Shown: in pieces, positions 8,297 through 18,075 of the stretch
Position numbering within the stretch: position 1 is the stretch's first letter
How the letters are laid out: every line of letters starts with the position of its first letter
NCBI RefSeq assembly: GCF_003864415.1
Contig: NZ_BFFP01000004.1
Coordinates: 1-64,000 of the forward strand
Length of the DNA: 64,000 bases
DNA from: Ligilactobacillus salitolerans
Lineage (GTDB): Bacteria; Bacillota; Bacilli; Lactobacillales; Lactobacillaceae
Direction: 5' to 3'
Notes under the pieces: generated by a model
Told to the model about the DNA's origin: nothing
Seen by the model: only the letters and a program-made list of their open reading frames with translations
Database searches by the model: none
Position numbers and translations under genes: made by a program

Positions 8297-8304
8297 GATA
8301 CGCA
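8297..8304 (-). promoter_or_regulatory. Candidate competence (ComX/SigH-type) box before comEA
   Basis: TGCGTATC on the minus strand lies 23 bases before the comEA ATG, right after a T-run. The only other copy of this arrangement I noticed is TGCGTATA, 21 bases before radC. The streptococcal ComX box is TACGAATA with an upstream T-tract; the match is partial, so this is inference. Confidence 0.4.
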
Positions 8305-8343
8305 AAAAAAGAGAAATCTTTCTTGGAAATTTCTCTTTTTTTG
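8303..8343. terminator. Terminator downstream of sepM, before comEA
   Basis: The inverted repeat AAAGAGAAAT...ATTTCTCTTT is flanked by A-runs and T-runs. It ends the ylaN-to-sepM operon on the minus strand, and its T-run abuts the comEA box. Confidence 0.75.
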
Positions 8344-8356
8344 AATAATTTTATTT

Positions 8357-9370
8357 TCAATCGGAGCTTTTCAAGTATGAAATAGCCTGGTCAATATTTT
8401 TGACAGGAACCACTTTCATCTTAGTCTTGAGTTTCTTAGCAACAGCTGCCGCTTGCCAATAATTATCGCTCTTTTTTAACCGTGGGTCATGGGGGGCCAA
8501 AAAAATGTCCGCATGCGCACGCTTGGCAGCAACAACTTTTTGGCTGATCCCGCCGATCTGCCCAATACTGCCATCACCTTCCATTGTACCGGTGCCGGCA
8601 ATTTTTCTGTCCTTAAAGAAATGGTCTCCGCTCAACTGACTGTACATCTGTAAGGTCAGCATCATTCCGGCTGAAGGACCGCCGATGCCTTGCATATTAA
8701 CTTTGATCGGCACACTGCTTTTAGTTGTCACGCGGTCTGCCAAAGTGATCCCAAGTCCATTGCGGTCCACCCCAGGTAATTTGATCAATTTACCAGTTGC
8801 CTGTTTCACTTTATTACCGCGTAAAAAATTAATGGTGACCTGTTTTTTTAGCGGAAGCTTAGCGATCGCCTTAATATAACTGGCAGAACTCTGATAAGTC
8901 CGGCCGTTCACACTAGTGATCACATCACCGATTTTTAATTGTCTGGCAAAATTTGACTGGTGCAGAACTGAGAGAACATAGAGCCCAATATAGTTTCGTT
9001 GGGCCGGATAATGCGCGAGCTTTGAAGACCGATATTTTGCCTCCGCTACTGATGCTTGCATATCATATTGTGATATTTTAGCCATCTGACGATCATTGTA
9101 ACTACCGAGTTCTTCTCGAGCTGAGACCCTTTTCGTATAATGATCTGTAAAACTAAGCAGCCATGTTAGCGGTGTAGCTTTGCTTTCATTGATATACACT
9201 AGCATTAATTTTCCCGCTTGCTCGTCCTTTTTCTCCGAGACCCTCACATAAGCGGATACATCCTTGGCAGCGCCAGGGCTTTCTAAGTAGACTGGCAAGG
9301 GCAAGAAGGCAAAGGCTATAATTAAAACCACTGCGAAAACCGGCCAAAGTTTACGGATTATTTTTTTCAT
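8357..9370 (-). CDS. sepM: PDZ-domain Lon-like serine protease (SepM/YlbL family)
   Basis: Members of this family are membrane-anchored proteases with a PDZ domain and a Lon-type Ser-Lys catalytic domain; streptococcal SepM matures a competence peptide. The product has one N-terminal membrane segment (about 8-28) and a PDZ region around LKIGDVITSVNGR. The Lon domain has GGPSAGMM (nucleophile Ser) and GISQKVVAAKRA (catalytic Lys). I prefer ATG 9370, which overlaps the coaD stop as ATGA; a GTG three codons upstream is the alternative. It is the last gene of the operon. No partner peptide gene is visible nearby. Confidence 0.92.
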   Translation of the reverse strand: MKKIIRKLWPVFAVVLIIAFAFLPLPVYLESPGAAKDVSAYVRVSEKKDEQAGKLMLVYINESKATPLTWLLSFTDHYTKRVSAREELGSYNDRQMAKISQYDMQASVAEAKYRSSKLAHYPAQRNYIGLYVLSVLHQSNFARQLKIGDVITSVNGRTYQSSASYIKAIAKLPLKKQVTINFLRGNKVKQATGKLIKLPGVDRNGLGITLADRVTTKSSVPIKVNMQGIGGPSAGMMLTLQMYSQLSGDHFFKDRKIAGTGTMEGDGSIGQIGGISQKVVAAKRAHADIFLAPHDPRLKKSDNYWQAAAVAKKLKTKMKVVPVKNIDQAISYLKSSD

Positions 9371-9846
9371 TTCTGCCACTTCTTTTGCAAAGCAGTGGCC
9401 ACATTGGCTGGGACCATCCCCCTAATGTCACCGTGAAACTGTGCAACTTCTTTGAGCATGCTAGACGACAAGAATGAATTTTCTGGTTTAGCCAATAATA
9501 AGACCGTTTCGATCTCAGGATCCAAACGATCATTCATTGCCGCGATCTCACGCTCATATTCAAAATCCTTAACATCTCTGACACCACGAACTAAGACTGC
9601 AGCGTTAAAGCGATGCATCACATTAACAGTCAAGTCCGATTCAACGGCGACCACCTCAGCATTCTTGATCGGCGCAATGTTAGCCTCGATCAACTTTACT
9701 TTTTCGTCCGTTGAAAACAACGGCCTTTTAGAGGTATTCGTCATTACGGCGACGATAATTTTATCATACATCTTAGCCGCACGTACGATTAGATCCAAGT
9801 GTCCATTCGTTAATGGATCAAAACTTCCGGGAAAAACTGCAATCAT
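9367..9846 (-). CDS. coaD: Phosphopantetheine adenylyltransferase
   Basis: CoaD transfers AMP from ATP to 4'-phosphopantetheine to give dephospho-CoA, the penultimate step of coenzyme A synthesis. The N-terminal GSFDPLTNGHLDLI contains the nucleotidyltransferase (H/T)xGH motif, and SSSMLKEVA near the end is the ISSTxxR-like segment. I set the start at the ATG at 9846 (MIAVFPGSF), preceded by GGTGGTGA and one base after the rsmD stop, rather than the in-frame start six codons upstream. The product is then 159 residues, normal for the family. Confidence 0.97.
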   Translation of the reverse strand: MIAVFPGSFDPLTNGHLDLIVRAAKMYDKIIVAVMTNTSKRPLFSTDEKVKLIEANIAPIKNAEVVAVESDLTVNVMHRFNAAVLVRGVRDVKDFEYEREIAAMNDRLDPEIETVLLLAKPENSFLSSSMLKEVAQFHGDIRGMVPANVATALQKKWQK

Positions 9847-9847
9847 A

Positions 9848-10411
9848 TTACTTTTCACCACCATTAAACTGATAACAAGTCAGAACGGTAATCCCATACT
9901 CAACCTGCTTTAATAAATCAAAATTAGCAATTTTTTGCGGCAAGTCAGCATTTTGATCTGTTTCACAAATAATTAATGCACCATTGTTTAACAACTGCAA
10001 CTGTACTAAGCTTTGGATCATTTTCAAAATTTTTTGTTCGCGATATGGCGGGTCAAAGAAAACAAAATCAAAGTTCTGCTTTTGTTCAGCAAGCACTTTT
10101 AAAATTTTGAATGCGTCTCCTTTAACAACTGAAAATTTTTCCTCCTCTTTAGTCAGACCAATATTTTCTTTGATTGTTTTTACCGCTTGAAATGAACGAT
10201 CGATCAATACTGCTTCTTGCGCACCGCGTGAAACCGCCTCGATCCCTAACGCTCCACTGCCTGCAAAAACATCTAAAACGCGTCCACCATCAAAGTAAGG
10301 TCCGATGATATTAAACATTGATTCTTTAACTTTATCAGTCGTCGGCCTAGTTTTAGTACCATTTACCGCTTTGAGCCGCCGCCCTTTATATTGTCCTGCA
10401 ACTATCCTCAT
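9848..10411 (-). CDS. rsmD: 16S rRNA (guanine-966-N2)-methyltransferase RsmD
   Basis: RsmD methylates G966 of 16S rRNA using S-adenosylmethionine. The 187-residue product has the typical N-terminus MRIVAGQYKGRRLKA, the SAM-binding LDVFAGSGALGIEA motif and the catalytic FFDPPY motif near residue 120. It lies between ylbG and coaD, one base from coaD. This is the same ylbG-rsmD-coaD order as Bacillus, so these genes are almost certainly cotranscribed. Confidence 0.96.
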   Translation of the reverse strand: MRIVAGQYKGRRLKAVNGTKTRPTTDKVKESMFNIIGPYFDGGRVLDVFAGSGALGIEAVSRGAQEAVLIDRSFQAVKTIKENIGLTKEEEKFSVVKGDAFKILKVLAEQKQNFDFVFFDPPYREQKILKMIQSLVQLQLLNNGALIICETDQNADLPQKIANFDLLKQVEYGITVLTCYQFNGGEK

Positions 10412-10428
10412 ATCTATTCACCGAATCT

Positions 10429-10713
10429 TTACTTATTTTTATCTTGGTCTTCTTCAGTCATCTTGTAGATCGAACCCGTCTGAGAATCCTTCTTGATCTC
10501 AGCTTGGGGAGATTCAACGACAGACTTAACAAATTTCAAATGAACGATTTTTTGGATCGTTTCTGCAGCCTCGTCTTGGTCAAGGTACAAAACGACATAT
10601 TTCATCTTGCGTGAAACATACATGATCGTCCCATATTTGCGTAAGATCTTACTCTGTTTTAAGTGATAGAGGTACACGATCACGCCTTGCCGTTGTTTAA
10701 TTTGAAATGGCAC
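10429..10713 (-). CDS. ylbG: YlbG family protein
   Basis: This is a small conserved cytosolic protein of unknown function (YlbG family, DUF2129). The 94-residue form starts at a GTG at 10713 with an AGGAGGAG site directly upstream. The in-frame ATG 18 codons earlier lacks such a site and lengthens the protein beyond the family norm. The conserved part is the N-terminal 80 residues (QRQGVIVYLYHLKQSKILRKYG); the C-terminal 15-20 residues are charged and probably disordered. It follows pyc by 28 bases and precedes rsmD by 17. Confidence 0.88.
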   Translation of the reverse strand: MPFQIKQRQGVIVYLYHLKQSKILRKYGTIMYVSRKMKYVVLYLDQDEAAETIQKIVHLKFVKSVVESPQAEIKKDSQTGSIYKMTEEDQDKNK

Positions 10714-10741
10714 TTTGTCTCCTCCTCTCAAAACAGCAGCT

Positions 10742-13700
10742 TTACATTTCCGGTAATTCTCGGTCACCCTGCTGCTTATCTGGGCTAATTTCTACTAAAA
10801 GATCTCCAGTTTCTAACAAATCGCCCTTTTGAACGTAAATGTGTTTGATCGTCCCATCAAATGGAGCCTTAATTGTCGTTTCCATTTTCATGGCTTCAGT
10901 GACTAACAGATCTTCACCTTTCTTAACCTTTTGCCCATTGGAAATCAGCAGTTCTAAGACCGAGCCGCTGAGTGTGGCGCCAACATGCTCTGCATTAGTC
11001 GGCTCAGCTTTAGGGATCGCAACACTGGTTACCGCGTGACTTTGATCTTTGACTACGATCCGAGAAGTTTCTCCGTTAACAGAGAAAAAGACAGTTCGGT
11101 TGCCAAGATCATCTGGTTTAGAGACTGAATCCAGCTTAATGATCAGTGTCTTGCCCGGGGCATAAGAGACCTCAACGGTTTCGCCTTGACGCATTCCCTG
11201 GTAGAATGTCGCCGTGTCCAGATATTCGACCCCGCCATATTTCTGCACTTCAGTATGGTATTGCTTGAAAACGTCAGGGTAAAGAATGTAGCTCAAAACT
11301 TCCAGCTGACTTGGCTGCCGGTGAATGATCCCTGCCAATTCTGCGGAAGTGGTCAGAAAGTCAACTGGCTCTGCCAAGCTGCCGGGACGAACTGTGATCG
11401 GAGTTCTCCCTTTCAGAACAACTTGCTGCAGTTCTGGCGGGAAACCTCCAACAGGCTGGCCAAGATCACCTGCAAAGAAATCAACGACAGATTGTGGGAA
11501 ATCAAGGGATTTACCGCGGGTCAAAATATTTTCCGAGTCCAAGTCATTTTGAAGCATAAATAATGCCAGATCGCCAACAACTTTGGAACTTGGTGTCACC
11601 TTGATGATGTTGCCCAACAGTTCATTGACTGTCCGATATTTCTCCTTCACTTCTTCAAAATCTGAGATCCCTAGTGCCTGTGCTTGCTGCTGGAGATTAG
11701 AATACTGGCCTCCAGGCATCCCTGTCTGGTAGATATCGGTTTGCACCGAATCAGAAGTCTTCATGAATTCACGGTAGAAAGGCTTAACACCCGCCCAATA
11801 GCGATCAATTGTCTCAGCACTATTAACATCAAGCTGCGGCTGGCGCTTATTGCCGGCTAAACCATAATACAGGCTGGTCATTGACGGCTGGCTGGTTGTA
11901 CCCGACAAAGCGCTGCTGGCTACATCGACAATATCCACGCCTGCTCGAGTCGCTTCAATATAGGTTGCAACCCCATTTCCAGTCGTATCATGAGTGTGCA
12001 AGTGCAAAGGAACGTCAATTGCTTCTTTTAAAGAAGAGATCAATTCATAAGCAGCCTGTGGTTTAAGCAAGCCAGCCATATCTTTGATCGCAATGATTTG
12101 CGCACCTGCGGAAACAAGATCTTTAGCCAAGTTAACGAAATAGTTCAGATCATATTTATGTTCGTTAGGGTTCAAAAGATCCCCGGTAAAGCACATCGTA
12201 CCTTCAGCGATCTTACCGGAATCCCGCACATACTGAATACTCTTTTCCATCTGCTGGACCCAGTTTAAACTATCAAAGATTCGAAAAACATCGACACCTT
12301 CACGCGCGCTCGTTGCGATAAATTCACGCAAAACATTATCCGGATAATTTTTATAACCAACAGCATTAGACCCGCGGAAAAGCATTTGCAGCATAGTATG
12401 CGGCATTTTCTTGCTCATTAAGCGTAAACGAGCCCATGGGTCTTCATGTAAGAAACGGTAAGCAACGTCAAAAGTCGCTCCGCCCCACACCTCAGCAGAA
12501 AAAACGTCTGGAAAGGCATGGTCATAAACGTCTATCACCGGCTTCATGTCATTGGTCCGCATCCGGGTCGCAAATAAGCTTTGGTGCGCATCCCGCATCG
12601 TTGTGTCTGTCAACAGAAGCTGCGGGTGATTTTTGACCCAATTAATGACCGCTGGCGCACCCTGGCTGGTCAAAATCTCCTTCGGATTTTCATGCAGCGG
12701 CGCATTAAATAACGTTGAATCCAACTCCGGCTGCGGTAAATATTTCTTGGTATGCCGATGCATCCCAGGATAACCATTAACCGTTACTTCACTGATATAG
12801 TTAAGCAGCATATTGCTGGTGTTAGGCTTTTTCTCCGGCAAAAACAATTCCTTGGTATCATCGATGAAAGTCGTGTGCGCTTCTCCTAAACGAAAAGTCG
12901 GATGAGCTAAAACCTTCAGCATAAAGCCAATATTAGTCTTAACACCTCTGATTTTGAATTCTTGCAAAACGCGGGTCATTTTCTTGACCGCATCATCGAA
13001 TGTTCGCGCCTGAACGCAGGCTTTGACTAAAAGCGAATCAAAGAAAGGTGTCACAGTCGCACCTGCATAGGCATTTCCTCCGTCCAAACGAACTCCCAGA
13101 CCGCCCGGCGAACGGTAAGTTTCAATTTTTCCTGTATCCGGCAAAAATTTATTTTCAGGGTCTTCAGTTGTGATCCGGCATTGGATAGCATTGCCGTGCA
13201 TCGTTAACTCTTCTTGCTTTGGCAAATGAATATCTGCCCACAGATCCTGACCGGTGGCAATTTTTAACTGCGTTTGAACAATATCGATATCGGTGATCAT
13301 TTCAGTGACAGTATGTTCAACTTGAACTCGTGGATTAACTTCAATAAAGTAAAAGTCATCGCTAGTAACTAGGAATTCAACCGTCCCCGCATTCTGATAG
13401 GCCACGCTTTGCATTAAGTTGACCGCTGCTTGGCAAATTTCCGCCCGTCTTTGAGCGCTCAGAGTGATGCTGGGAGCAATTTCAATCACTTTTTGGTGTC
13501 TTCTTTGTACTGAGCAGTCCCTTTCAAATAAGTGCATCACATGACCATGCTGGTCAGCTAAAATCTGAACTTCAATGTGTTTAGGATGGTCCAGGTACTT
13601 TTCAACGTACAATTCGTCACTGCCAAAAGCCTGCTTAGCTTCACTCTTAGCGTGCTTGTAGTTTGACGCAAGTTCACTTTCGTCATTGACGATCCGCATC

Positions 13701-14200
13701 CCGCGTCCACCACCGCCTAAGGCAGCCTTTAGCATGATCGGGTAACCAAATTTTGTGCCAAACTCCTGAACTTCTTCCAAGGAAGCAACCGGGTCGGCAG
13801 TCCCAGGAATTGTATGTAAGCCGGCTTTAACAGCGGCATGTTTAGCGGCAACTTTATCGCCGAAGATCTGCAGTTGCTGAACTGTCGGTCCAACAAAAGT
13901 GATCCCCGCTTCCTGGCATTTGCGTGCAAATTCTTCGTTTTCAGCTAAGAAACCATAACCGGGATGAATTGCATCTGCCCCAGTCTGCTTAGCGACTCTG
14001 ATAATGTCATCGCTATCCAAATAGGCTTCGATCGGTTTTTTGCCCTTGCCGATCAAATACGCTTCATCAGCTTTGAAACGGTGAACTCCATATTCATCTT
14101 CTTTAGCATAAACCGCAACAGTTTGCAGTTTTAACTCGTGACAGGCACGGATGATCCGCACAGCTATTTCACCACGATTGGCAATTAAGACCTTCTTCAT
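10742..14200 (-). CDS. pyc: Pyruvate carboxylase
   Basis: Pyruvate carboxylase makes oxaloacetate from pyruvate, bicarbonate and ATP using biotin, feeding aspartate synthesis in bacteria with a broken TCA cycle. Domains run in order. Biotin carboxylase occupies about 1-450 (ATP-grasp with KAALGGGGRGMR). The carboxyltransferase TIM barrel begins near 530 (LLTDTTMRDAHQSL) and is followed by the tetramerisation/allosteric region. The C-terminal biotinyl domain has EAMKMETT with the biotinylated Lys near 1105. The start is set at the ATG at 14200 (MKKVLIANRGEIA, after GTGGTGG), giving 1152 residues; the longer in-frame form adds 16 unconserved residues. It lies between ftsW and ylbG as in Bacillus. 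Confidence 0.97.
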   Translation of the reverse strand: MKKVLIANRGEIAVRIIRACHELKLQTVAVYAKEDEYGVHRFKADEAYLIGKGKKPIEAYLDSDDIIRVAKQTGADAIHPGYGFLAENEEFARKCQEAGITFVGPTVQQLQIFGDKVAAKHAAVKAGLHTIPGTADPVASLEEVQEFGTKFGYPIMLKAALGGGGRGMRIVNDESELASNYKHAKSEAKQAFGSDELYVEKYLDHPKHIEVQILADQHGHVMHLFERDCSVQRRHQKVIEIAPSITLSAQRRAEICQAAVNLMQSVAYQNAGTVEFLVTSDDFYFIEVNPRVQVEHTVTEMITDIDIVQTQLKIATGQDLWADIHLPKQEELTMHGNAIQCRITTEDPENKFLPDTGKIETYRSPGGLGVRLDGGNAYAGATVTPFFDSLLVKACVQARTFDDAVKKMTRVLQEFKIRGVKTNIGFMLKVLAHPTFRLGEAHTTFIDDTKELFLPEKKPNTSNMLLNYISEVTVNGYPGMHRHTKKYLPQPELDSTLFNAPLHENPKEILTSQGAPAVINWVKNHPQLLLTDTTMRDAHQSLFATRMRTNDMKPVIDVYDHAFPDVFSAEVWGGATFDVAYRFLHEDPWARLRLMSKKMPHTMLQMLFRGSNAVGYKNYPDNVLREFIATSAREGVDVFRIFDSLNWVQQMEKSIQYVRDSGKIAEGTMCFTGDLLNPNEHKYDLNYFVNLAKDLVSAGAQIIAIKDMAGLLKPQAAYELISSLKEAIDVPLHLHTHDTTGNGVATYIEATRAGVDIVDVASSALSGTTSQPSMTSLYYGLAGNKRQPQLDVNSAETIDRYWAGVKPFYREFMKTSDSVQTDIYQTGMPGGQYSNLQQQAQALGISDFEEVKEKYRTVNELLGNIIKVTPSSKVVGDLALFMLQNDLDSENILTRGKSLDFPQSVVDFFAGDLGQPVGGFPPELQQVVLKGRTPITVRPGSLAEPVDFLTTSAELAGIIHRQPSQLEVLSYILYPDVFKQYHTEVQKYGGVEYLDTATFYQGMRQGETVEVSYAPGKTLIIKLDSVSKPDDLGNRTVFFSVNGETSRIVVKDQSHAVTSVAIPKAEPTNAEHVGATLSGSVLELLISNGQKVKKGEDLLVTEAMKMETTIKAPFDGTIKHIYVQKGDLLETGDLLVEISPDKQQGDRELPEM

Positions 14201-14295
14201 TTTTCCACCACTTTCAATTAAAATTTCATTTTTCTTTGGTTTTGCCAAATATCAAACTCAAAAAAATAATTTTTCTTAAATTGGATTTTCTCACA

Positions 14296-15492
14296 TTAAC
14301 GGTCAAGTAAATCAAATTCCGTCCCCCGCCGCTGATTAGCAGAGATATTCATTACCATCCCCAGCGCCAAAGACAAAACAATCATACTTGAACCGCCATA
14401 AGAAATAAATGGCAATGTTACCCCAGTGATCGGCAGCAAACCTAAGACACCGCCGATATTAAAACAGGTCTCGACCAAGATAAAAGTCCCGATCCCATAA
14501 CAAAAAAGGGAATTATACGTATTCTGCGATCTAATCCCGATCAAAAAGACCCGTAACGTTAGAAAACAGATCAGCAGCAAGATCACCAGTGCCCCAACAA
14601 ATCCCAATTCCTCAGTAATGACAGACAGGATAAAGTCAGTGTAAGGTTCTGGTAAATAGCCGCGTTTTTGAATGCTGTTGCCCAAACCCAGCCCAAACAA
14701 ACCGCCATTGCTGATCGCATAATACGAGTTCACCAACTGTTTGCCAGAAGATTGTGCGACCGAAAAGGGATCGAAGAATGCTTGAAATCTTCCATGCATA
14801 TATGCATAAGGTGTATTTTCCAGAGGATTCCAAATGCGTAAAACCTGAATTGCTCCAAAGAAGCCAGCCAAGATCACGCCCCATAATGCCGACCTTTTTT
14901 GATATGAGATCTTGCCATTGTTGGTCGAAGCACTAGCGATCACTAACACGATCGCTAAGTTGATCATAAAACCGCCCAAATCAGGAGCGGACAGAATAAA
15001 GCCCAGCATGAAAACTACGAGTAAATAAGGTTTGACCTTATCCATGGTTGTATATTCTTTGCCATTGGCCAGCCCTTTCTCCCGTGATGCCATCAAACGG
15101 GCCATAAACATCGTCAAATAAAGTTTACAAAACTCGGAGGGCTGCAGGCTGACCGGTCCTAAATTGATCCAGCCGTGCGCTCCATTGATCGGATTGGTAA
15201 AAAAACGTGCAATAAATAACAGTACGATCAAAGCAAGGTAAGCAAACAAAATATACCAGGACTTGGCCCACCAACGTGGACTCAAGTGGCACACAGTCAA
15301 TAAGCCGCAGACACCTAAGACCGCAAAAATCAGCTGTTTCCAAAGATACTGATCAGTTTGTGCTCCGTTATAGGACAGGTTGATCGAACTGGCAGAATAA
15401 ACCATTACGACCCCGACCAGGCATAAAATAATGTAAGGAATGAACAAATAGTAATCAAAATATTTTAGTTTTTCTTTAATCCTTTTCATCAT
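14296..15492 (-). CDS. ftsW: Peptidoglycan glycosyltransferase FtsW (SEDS family)
   Basis: This SEDS-family polymerase extends glycan strands from lipid II and works with a class B penicillin-binding protein. About ten membrane segments are visible, with the SEDS landmarks: GAHGWINLGP after the fourth segment, LQPSEFCKL, and PFISYGGSS near the C-terminus. The ylaN-ftsW-pyc context supports FtsW over RodA. The start at 15492 is one base after the ylaN stop, which suggests translational coupling; the ribosome binding site is weak. A second ATG follows immediately. Confidence 0.92.
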   Translation of the reverse strand: MMKRIKEKLKYFDYYLFIPYIILCLVGVVMVYSASSINLSYNGAQTDQYLWKQLIFAVLGVCGLLTVCHLSPRWWAKSWYILFAYLALIVLLFIARFFTNPINGAHGWINLGPVSLQPSEFCKLYLTMFMARLMASREKGLANGKEYTTMDKVKPYLLVVFMLGFILSAPDLGGFMINLAIVLVIASASTNNGKISYQKRSALWGVILAGFFGAIQVLRIWNPLENTPYAYMHGRFQAFFDPFSVAQSSGKQLVNSYYAISNGGLFGLGLGNSIQKRGYLPEPYTDFILSVITEELGFVGALVILLLICFLTLRVFLIGIRSQNTYNSLFCYGIGTFILVETCFNIGGVLGLLPITGVTLPFISYGGSSMIVLSLALGMVMNISANQRRGTEFDLLDR

Positions 15493-15493
15493 G

Positions 15494-15781
15494 TCATTTT
15501 GACTGAGCAGCACGCTTGCTTGCTTCCTGTTTGATCGCAGCCAAATCATTTTCTAAATCAGTGACCATCTGATCACCTTCACGTTGACTCAGTAAACCGC
15601 ACGCAACAACGAAACGAACCTGGCAAGAAAAACCATAGATCCTTGTATCAGCCACATCATCAAAAGCTGGGCATTCCGTTAAGCATAGGGCAGCTTTCTG
15701 ATTGCCGATCAAACGTCGAATACCCGCAGCACTATCTATTAAAGCAGAAATTGCATCATTTTTAGTTACCGCCTGCTTCAT
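15494..15781 (-). CDS. ylaN: YlaN family protein (DUF1507)
   Basis: The 95-residue product matches the YlaN pattern: a helical start, then the conserved stretch LTECPAFDDVADTRIYGFSCQVRFVVACGL, which parallels the MPQCPLYEEVLDTQMFG segment of Bacillus YlaN. YlaN is essential in Bacillus under some conditions and has been linked to iron homeostasis through Fur; its role in lactobacilli is not established. The ATG at 15781 has an AGGAGAG site; the in-frame extension upstream is not supported. It is the first gene of the operon containing ftsW and pyc. Confidence 0.85.
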   Translation of the reverse strand: MKQAVTKNDAISALIDSAAGIRRLIGNQKAALCLTECPAFDDVADTRIYGFSCQVRFVVACGLLSQREGDQMVTDLENDLAAIKQEASKRAAQSK

Positions 15782-15809
15782 TTTTGCTCTCCTTTCTTCA
15801 TTAAAAGCA

Positions 15810-15818
15810 AGTATATCA
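15810..15818 (-). promoter_or_regulatory. Probable ylaN operon promoter (extended -10)
   Basis: On the minus strand TGA-TATACT (15818-15810) forms an extended -10 about 30 bases before ylaN, with no clear -35. The 320-base gap 15782-16101 holds this promoter at one end and the typA terminator at the other; I see nothing else in it. Confidence 0.5.
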
Positions 15819-16048
15819 CAATCAGTAAATGTTAGGTGCCAGCAGCACTGATCCACTGGTCATGCATTTATTCTCCATTATCCTGATTTTTGACTTAAAA
15901 TGCAACCAAAGCTCCCCAATAACACATTGCTGCTACTTAGCACTCCAGCAAGAAGCGGCCGGGTTTTCTTTGGCGATTCAAGATAATTTTACTTGCACTT
16001 AAGCACTTCTTAGTGAATGGTTCTCCCAAGAAATTGAATCCAACTAAA

Positions 16049-16088
16049 GCAAAAAGACCCGGAGTCGCTTACCACGCATCCAGGTCTT
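16049..16088 (-). terminator. typA terminator
   Basis: On the minus strand, AGACCTGGA pairs with TCCGGGTCT around a loop that contains a second short pairing, followed by a T-run. It lies just past the typA stop. Confidence 0.75.
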
Positions 16089-16101
16089 GCAAAAGTCTTA
16101 A

Positions 16102-17943
16102 TTAGTTTGTTTCTTTTTTGGCTTTCTTTGCTTCTTTTTCGCGGGCATTTGTATTTAACGTCCGTTTACGCAAACGAATAGATTCTGGTGTGATCTCCAG
16201 CAGCTCATCTTCGTTCAAGAATTCTAGTGATTCTTCCAAAGTCAAATGTGTCGGTTTCTTGATTGAAGCCGTCTGATCCTTGTTAGATGAACGAACGTTG
16301 GTCATATTTTTACCTTTAGTAACGTTCACAGAAATATCACGTTCACGTGAAGATTCACCAACGATCATACCTTCGTAAATTTCAGCACCTGGATCAACAA
16401 AAATCGTTCCACGTCCTTCAACACCCATGATCGCATAGGTCGTTGCCTTGCCTTGATTGATCGAAACCAAAGCACCATTACGGCGACCCGGTTCCCAGTT
16501 GCGGATCAAAGGCTTATATTCAGCAAAAGTATGGTTCAAGATCCCATAACCGCGTGTCATTGACAAGAATTGAGAATCAAAACCGATCAACCCGCGAGTT
16601 GGTGTTGAGAACGTGATCCGCGTCTGACCGTTATTACCAGTTTCCATATTGGTCATTTCGCCTTTGCGTTGAGCCAGGGCATCGATGATCGAACCGGAAT
16701 ATTCGTCAGGTGTGTCAATGATCACATTTTCGAACGGTTCGCTAAGTTTGTCGTCGATCTTACGTAAAATAACTTTTGGACGAGAAACAGCAAGCTCGAA
16801 TCCTTCACGGCGCAATGTTTCGATCAAGATCGAAAGGTGCAATTCACCACGACCGGAAACAACCCAAGTATCAGGAGATTCTGTATCTTCAACACGTAAC
16901 GAAACGTCAGTATGCAGCTGCAGTTTTAAACGGTCTTCCAATTTACGTGCAGTAACATTGTCACCCTCACGGCCAACAAATGGTGAGTTGTTAGTGATAA
17001 AGTTCATCTGCAAGGTTGGCGGATCGATCCGCAAAATTGGCAAAGCGTCAGGGTGGCTAGCTGGGCAGATCGTCTCCCCAACAAAGATGTCATCCATTCC
17101 TGAAATGGCAACTAGATCGCCGGCTTTAGCTTCATTGATTTCCAGACGTTGGAGTCCAAAATAACCAAAAAGCTTGGTTACACGGAAATTCTGCTGGCTG
17201 CCATCCAGTTTCATAACCGTGACGTTGTCTCCGACTTTAATAGTTCCGCGGAAGACACGACCAATACCAACACGGCCAACGAATTCATTATAATCAAGCA
17301 TGGCAACTTGGAACTGGAGCGGTTCATCTGAATTGTCCACTGGAGCAGGGATCGTATCAATGATTGTATCAAAAATTGGATCCATCGTATGTTCTTGCGA
17401 ATCCAAAGCTGGATCCAGAGATGAAGTCCCGTTCATTGCTGAAGCATAAATAACTGGGAAATCCAATTCCTCTTCGTCTGCTCCCAATTCAATAAAGAGA
17501 TCTAAAACTTCATCTACAACTTCTTCTGGACGAGCCCCTGGACGGTCCACTTTGTTGATAACTACGATCGGTGTCAAATGCTGTTCAAATGCCTTCTTTA
17601 AAACGAAACGAGTCTGAGGCATCGTTCCTTCAAATGCATCAACAACCAGCACAACACCATCAACCATTTTCATGATTCGTTCAACTTCGCCGCCAAAATC
17701 AGCATGTCCTGGAGTATCCAAGATATTAATCTGTTTATCACGGTAACGGACGGCGGTGTTCTTTGAGAGGATCGTAATCCCTCTTTCTTTTTCAATGGCA
17801 TTCGAATCCAAAGCGCGATCTGCGATCTGGGTATGCTCATCAAGAGTGTCTGACTGTTTTAACAATTCATTCACTAACGTTGTCTTACCATGGTCGACAT
17901 GGGCAATAATAGCAACGTTACGAATATCGTCACGTGTTTTCAA
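16102..17943 (-). CDS. typA: Ribosome-associated GTPase TypA/BipA
   Basis: TypA/BipA is a translational GTPase related to EF-G and LepA that acts in 50S assembly and stress or low-temperature growth. The G motifs are clear: [11 protein letters not shown] (G1), [12 protein letters not shown] (G3) and NKVDRPGA (G4), followed by domains II, III, V and the TypA-specific C-terminus. I chose TTG at 17943 ([11 protein letters not shown] follows), six bases after GGAAG. The ATG six codons upstream has no ribosome binding site and the family normally begins KTRxDIRN. The product is 613 residues. It is monocistronic between the suhB and typA terminators. Confidence 0.96.
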   Translation of the reverse strand: MKTRDDIRNVAIIAHVDHGKTTLVNELLKQSDTLDEHTQIADRALDSNAIEKERGITILSKNTAVRYRDKQINILDTPGHADFGGEVERIMKMVDGVVLVVDAFEGTMPQTRFVLKKAFEQHLTPIVVINKVDRPGARPEEVVDEVLDLFIELGADEEELDFPVIYASAMNGTSSLDPALDSQEHTMDPIFDTIIDTIPAPVDNSDEPLQFQVAMLDYNEFVGRVGIGRVFRGTIKVGDNVTVMKLDGSQQNFRVTKLFGYFGLQRLEINEAKAGDLVAISGMDDIFVGETICPASHPDALPILRIDPPTLQMNFITNNSPFVGREGDNVTARKLEDRLKLQLHTDVSLRVEDTESPDTWVVSGRGELHLSILIETLRREGFELAVSRPKVILRKIDDKLSEPFENVIIDTPDEYSGSIIDALAQRKGEMTNMETGNNGQTRITFSTPTRGLIGFDSQFLSMTRGYGILNHTFAEYKPLIRNWEPGRRNGALVSINQGKATTYAIMGVEGRGTIFVDPGAEIYEGMIVGESSRERDISVNVTKGKNMTNVRSSNKDQTASIKKPTHLTLEESLEFLNEDELLEITPESIRLRKRTLNTNAREKEAKKAKKETN

Positions 17944-18040
17944 AGTATTTCTTCCTTTCATTGCTCTAAAAGTTACATATTCACAGAGATTTTTTCATAA
18001 ATTTTGTGAAAATTTTGGTAATATTTTCATAGCCTGGCAT

Positions 18041-18072
18041 AAAAAAAGCTGTGACAGTCCAGCCACAGGCTT
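18041..18072 (-). terminator. suhB operon terminator
   Basis: On the minus strand AGCCTGTG pairs with CACAGCT (one bulged C) and is followed by seven T, immediately after the suhB stop codon. Confidence 0.8.
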
Positions 18073-18075
18073 CGG

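Noticed and set aside
9452-9913. Long plus-strand open frame antisense to coaD
   Set aside because: It is antisense to a clear CoaD with catalytic motifs, has no ribosome binding site and shows no family features.
15782-15856. 25-codon upstream extension of ylaN
   Set aside because: The extension covers the extended -10 promoter and the AGGAGAG site; the family starts near the ATG at 15781.
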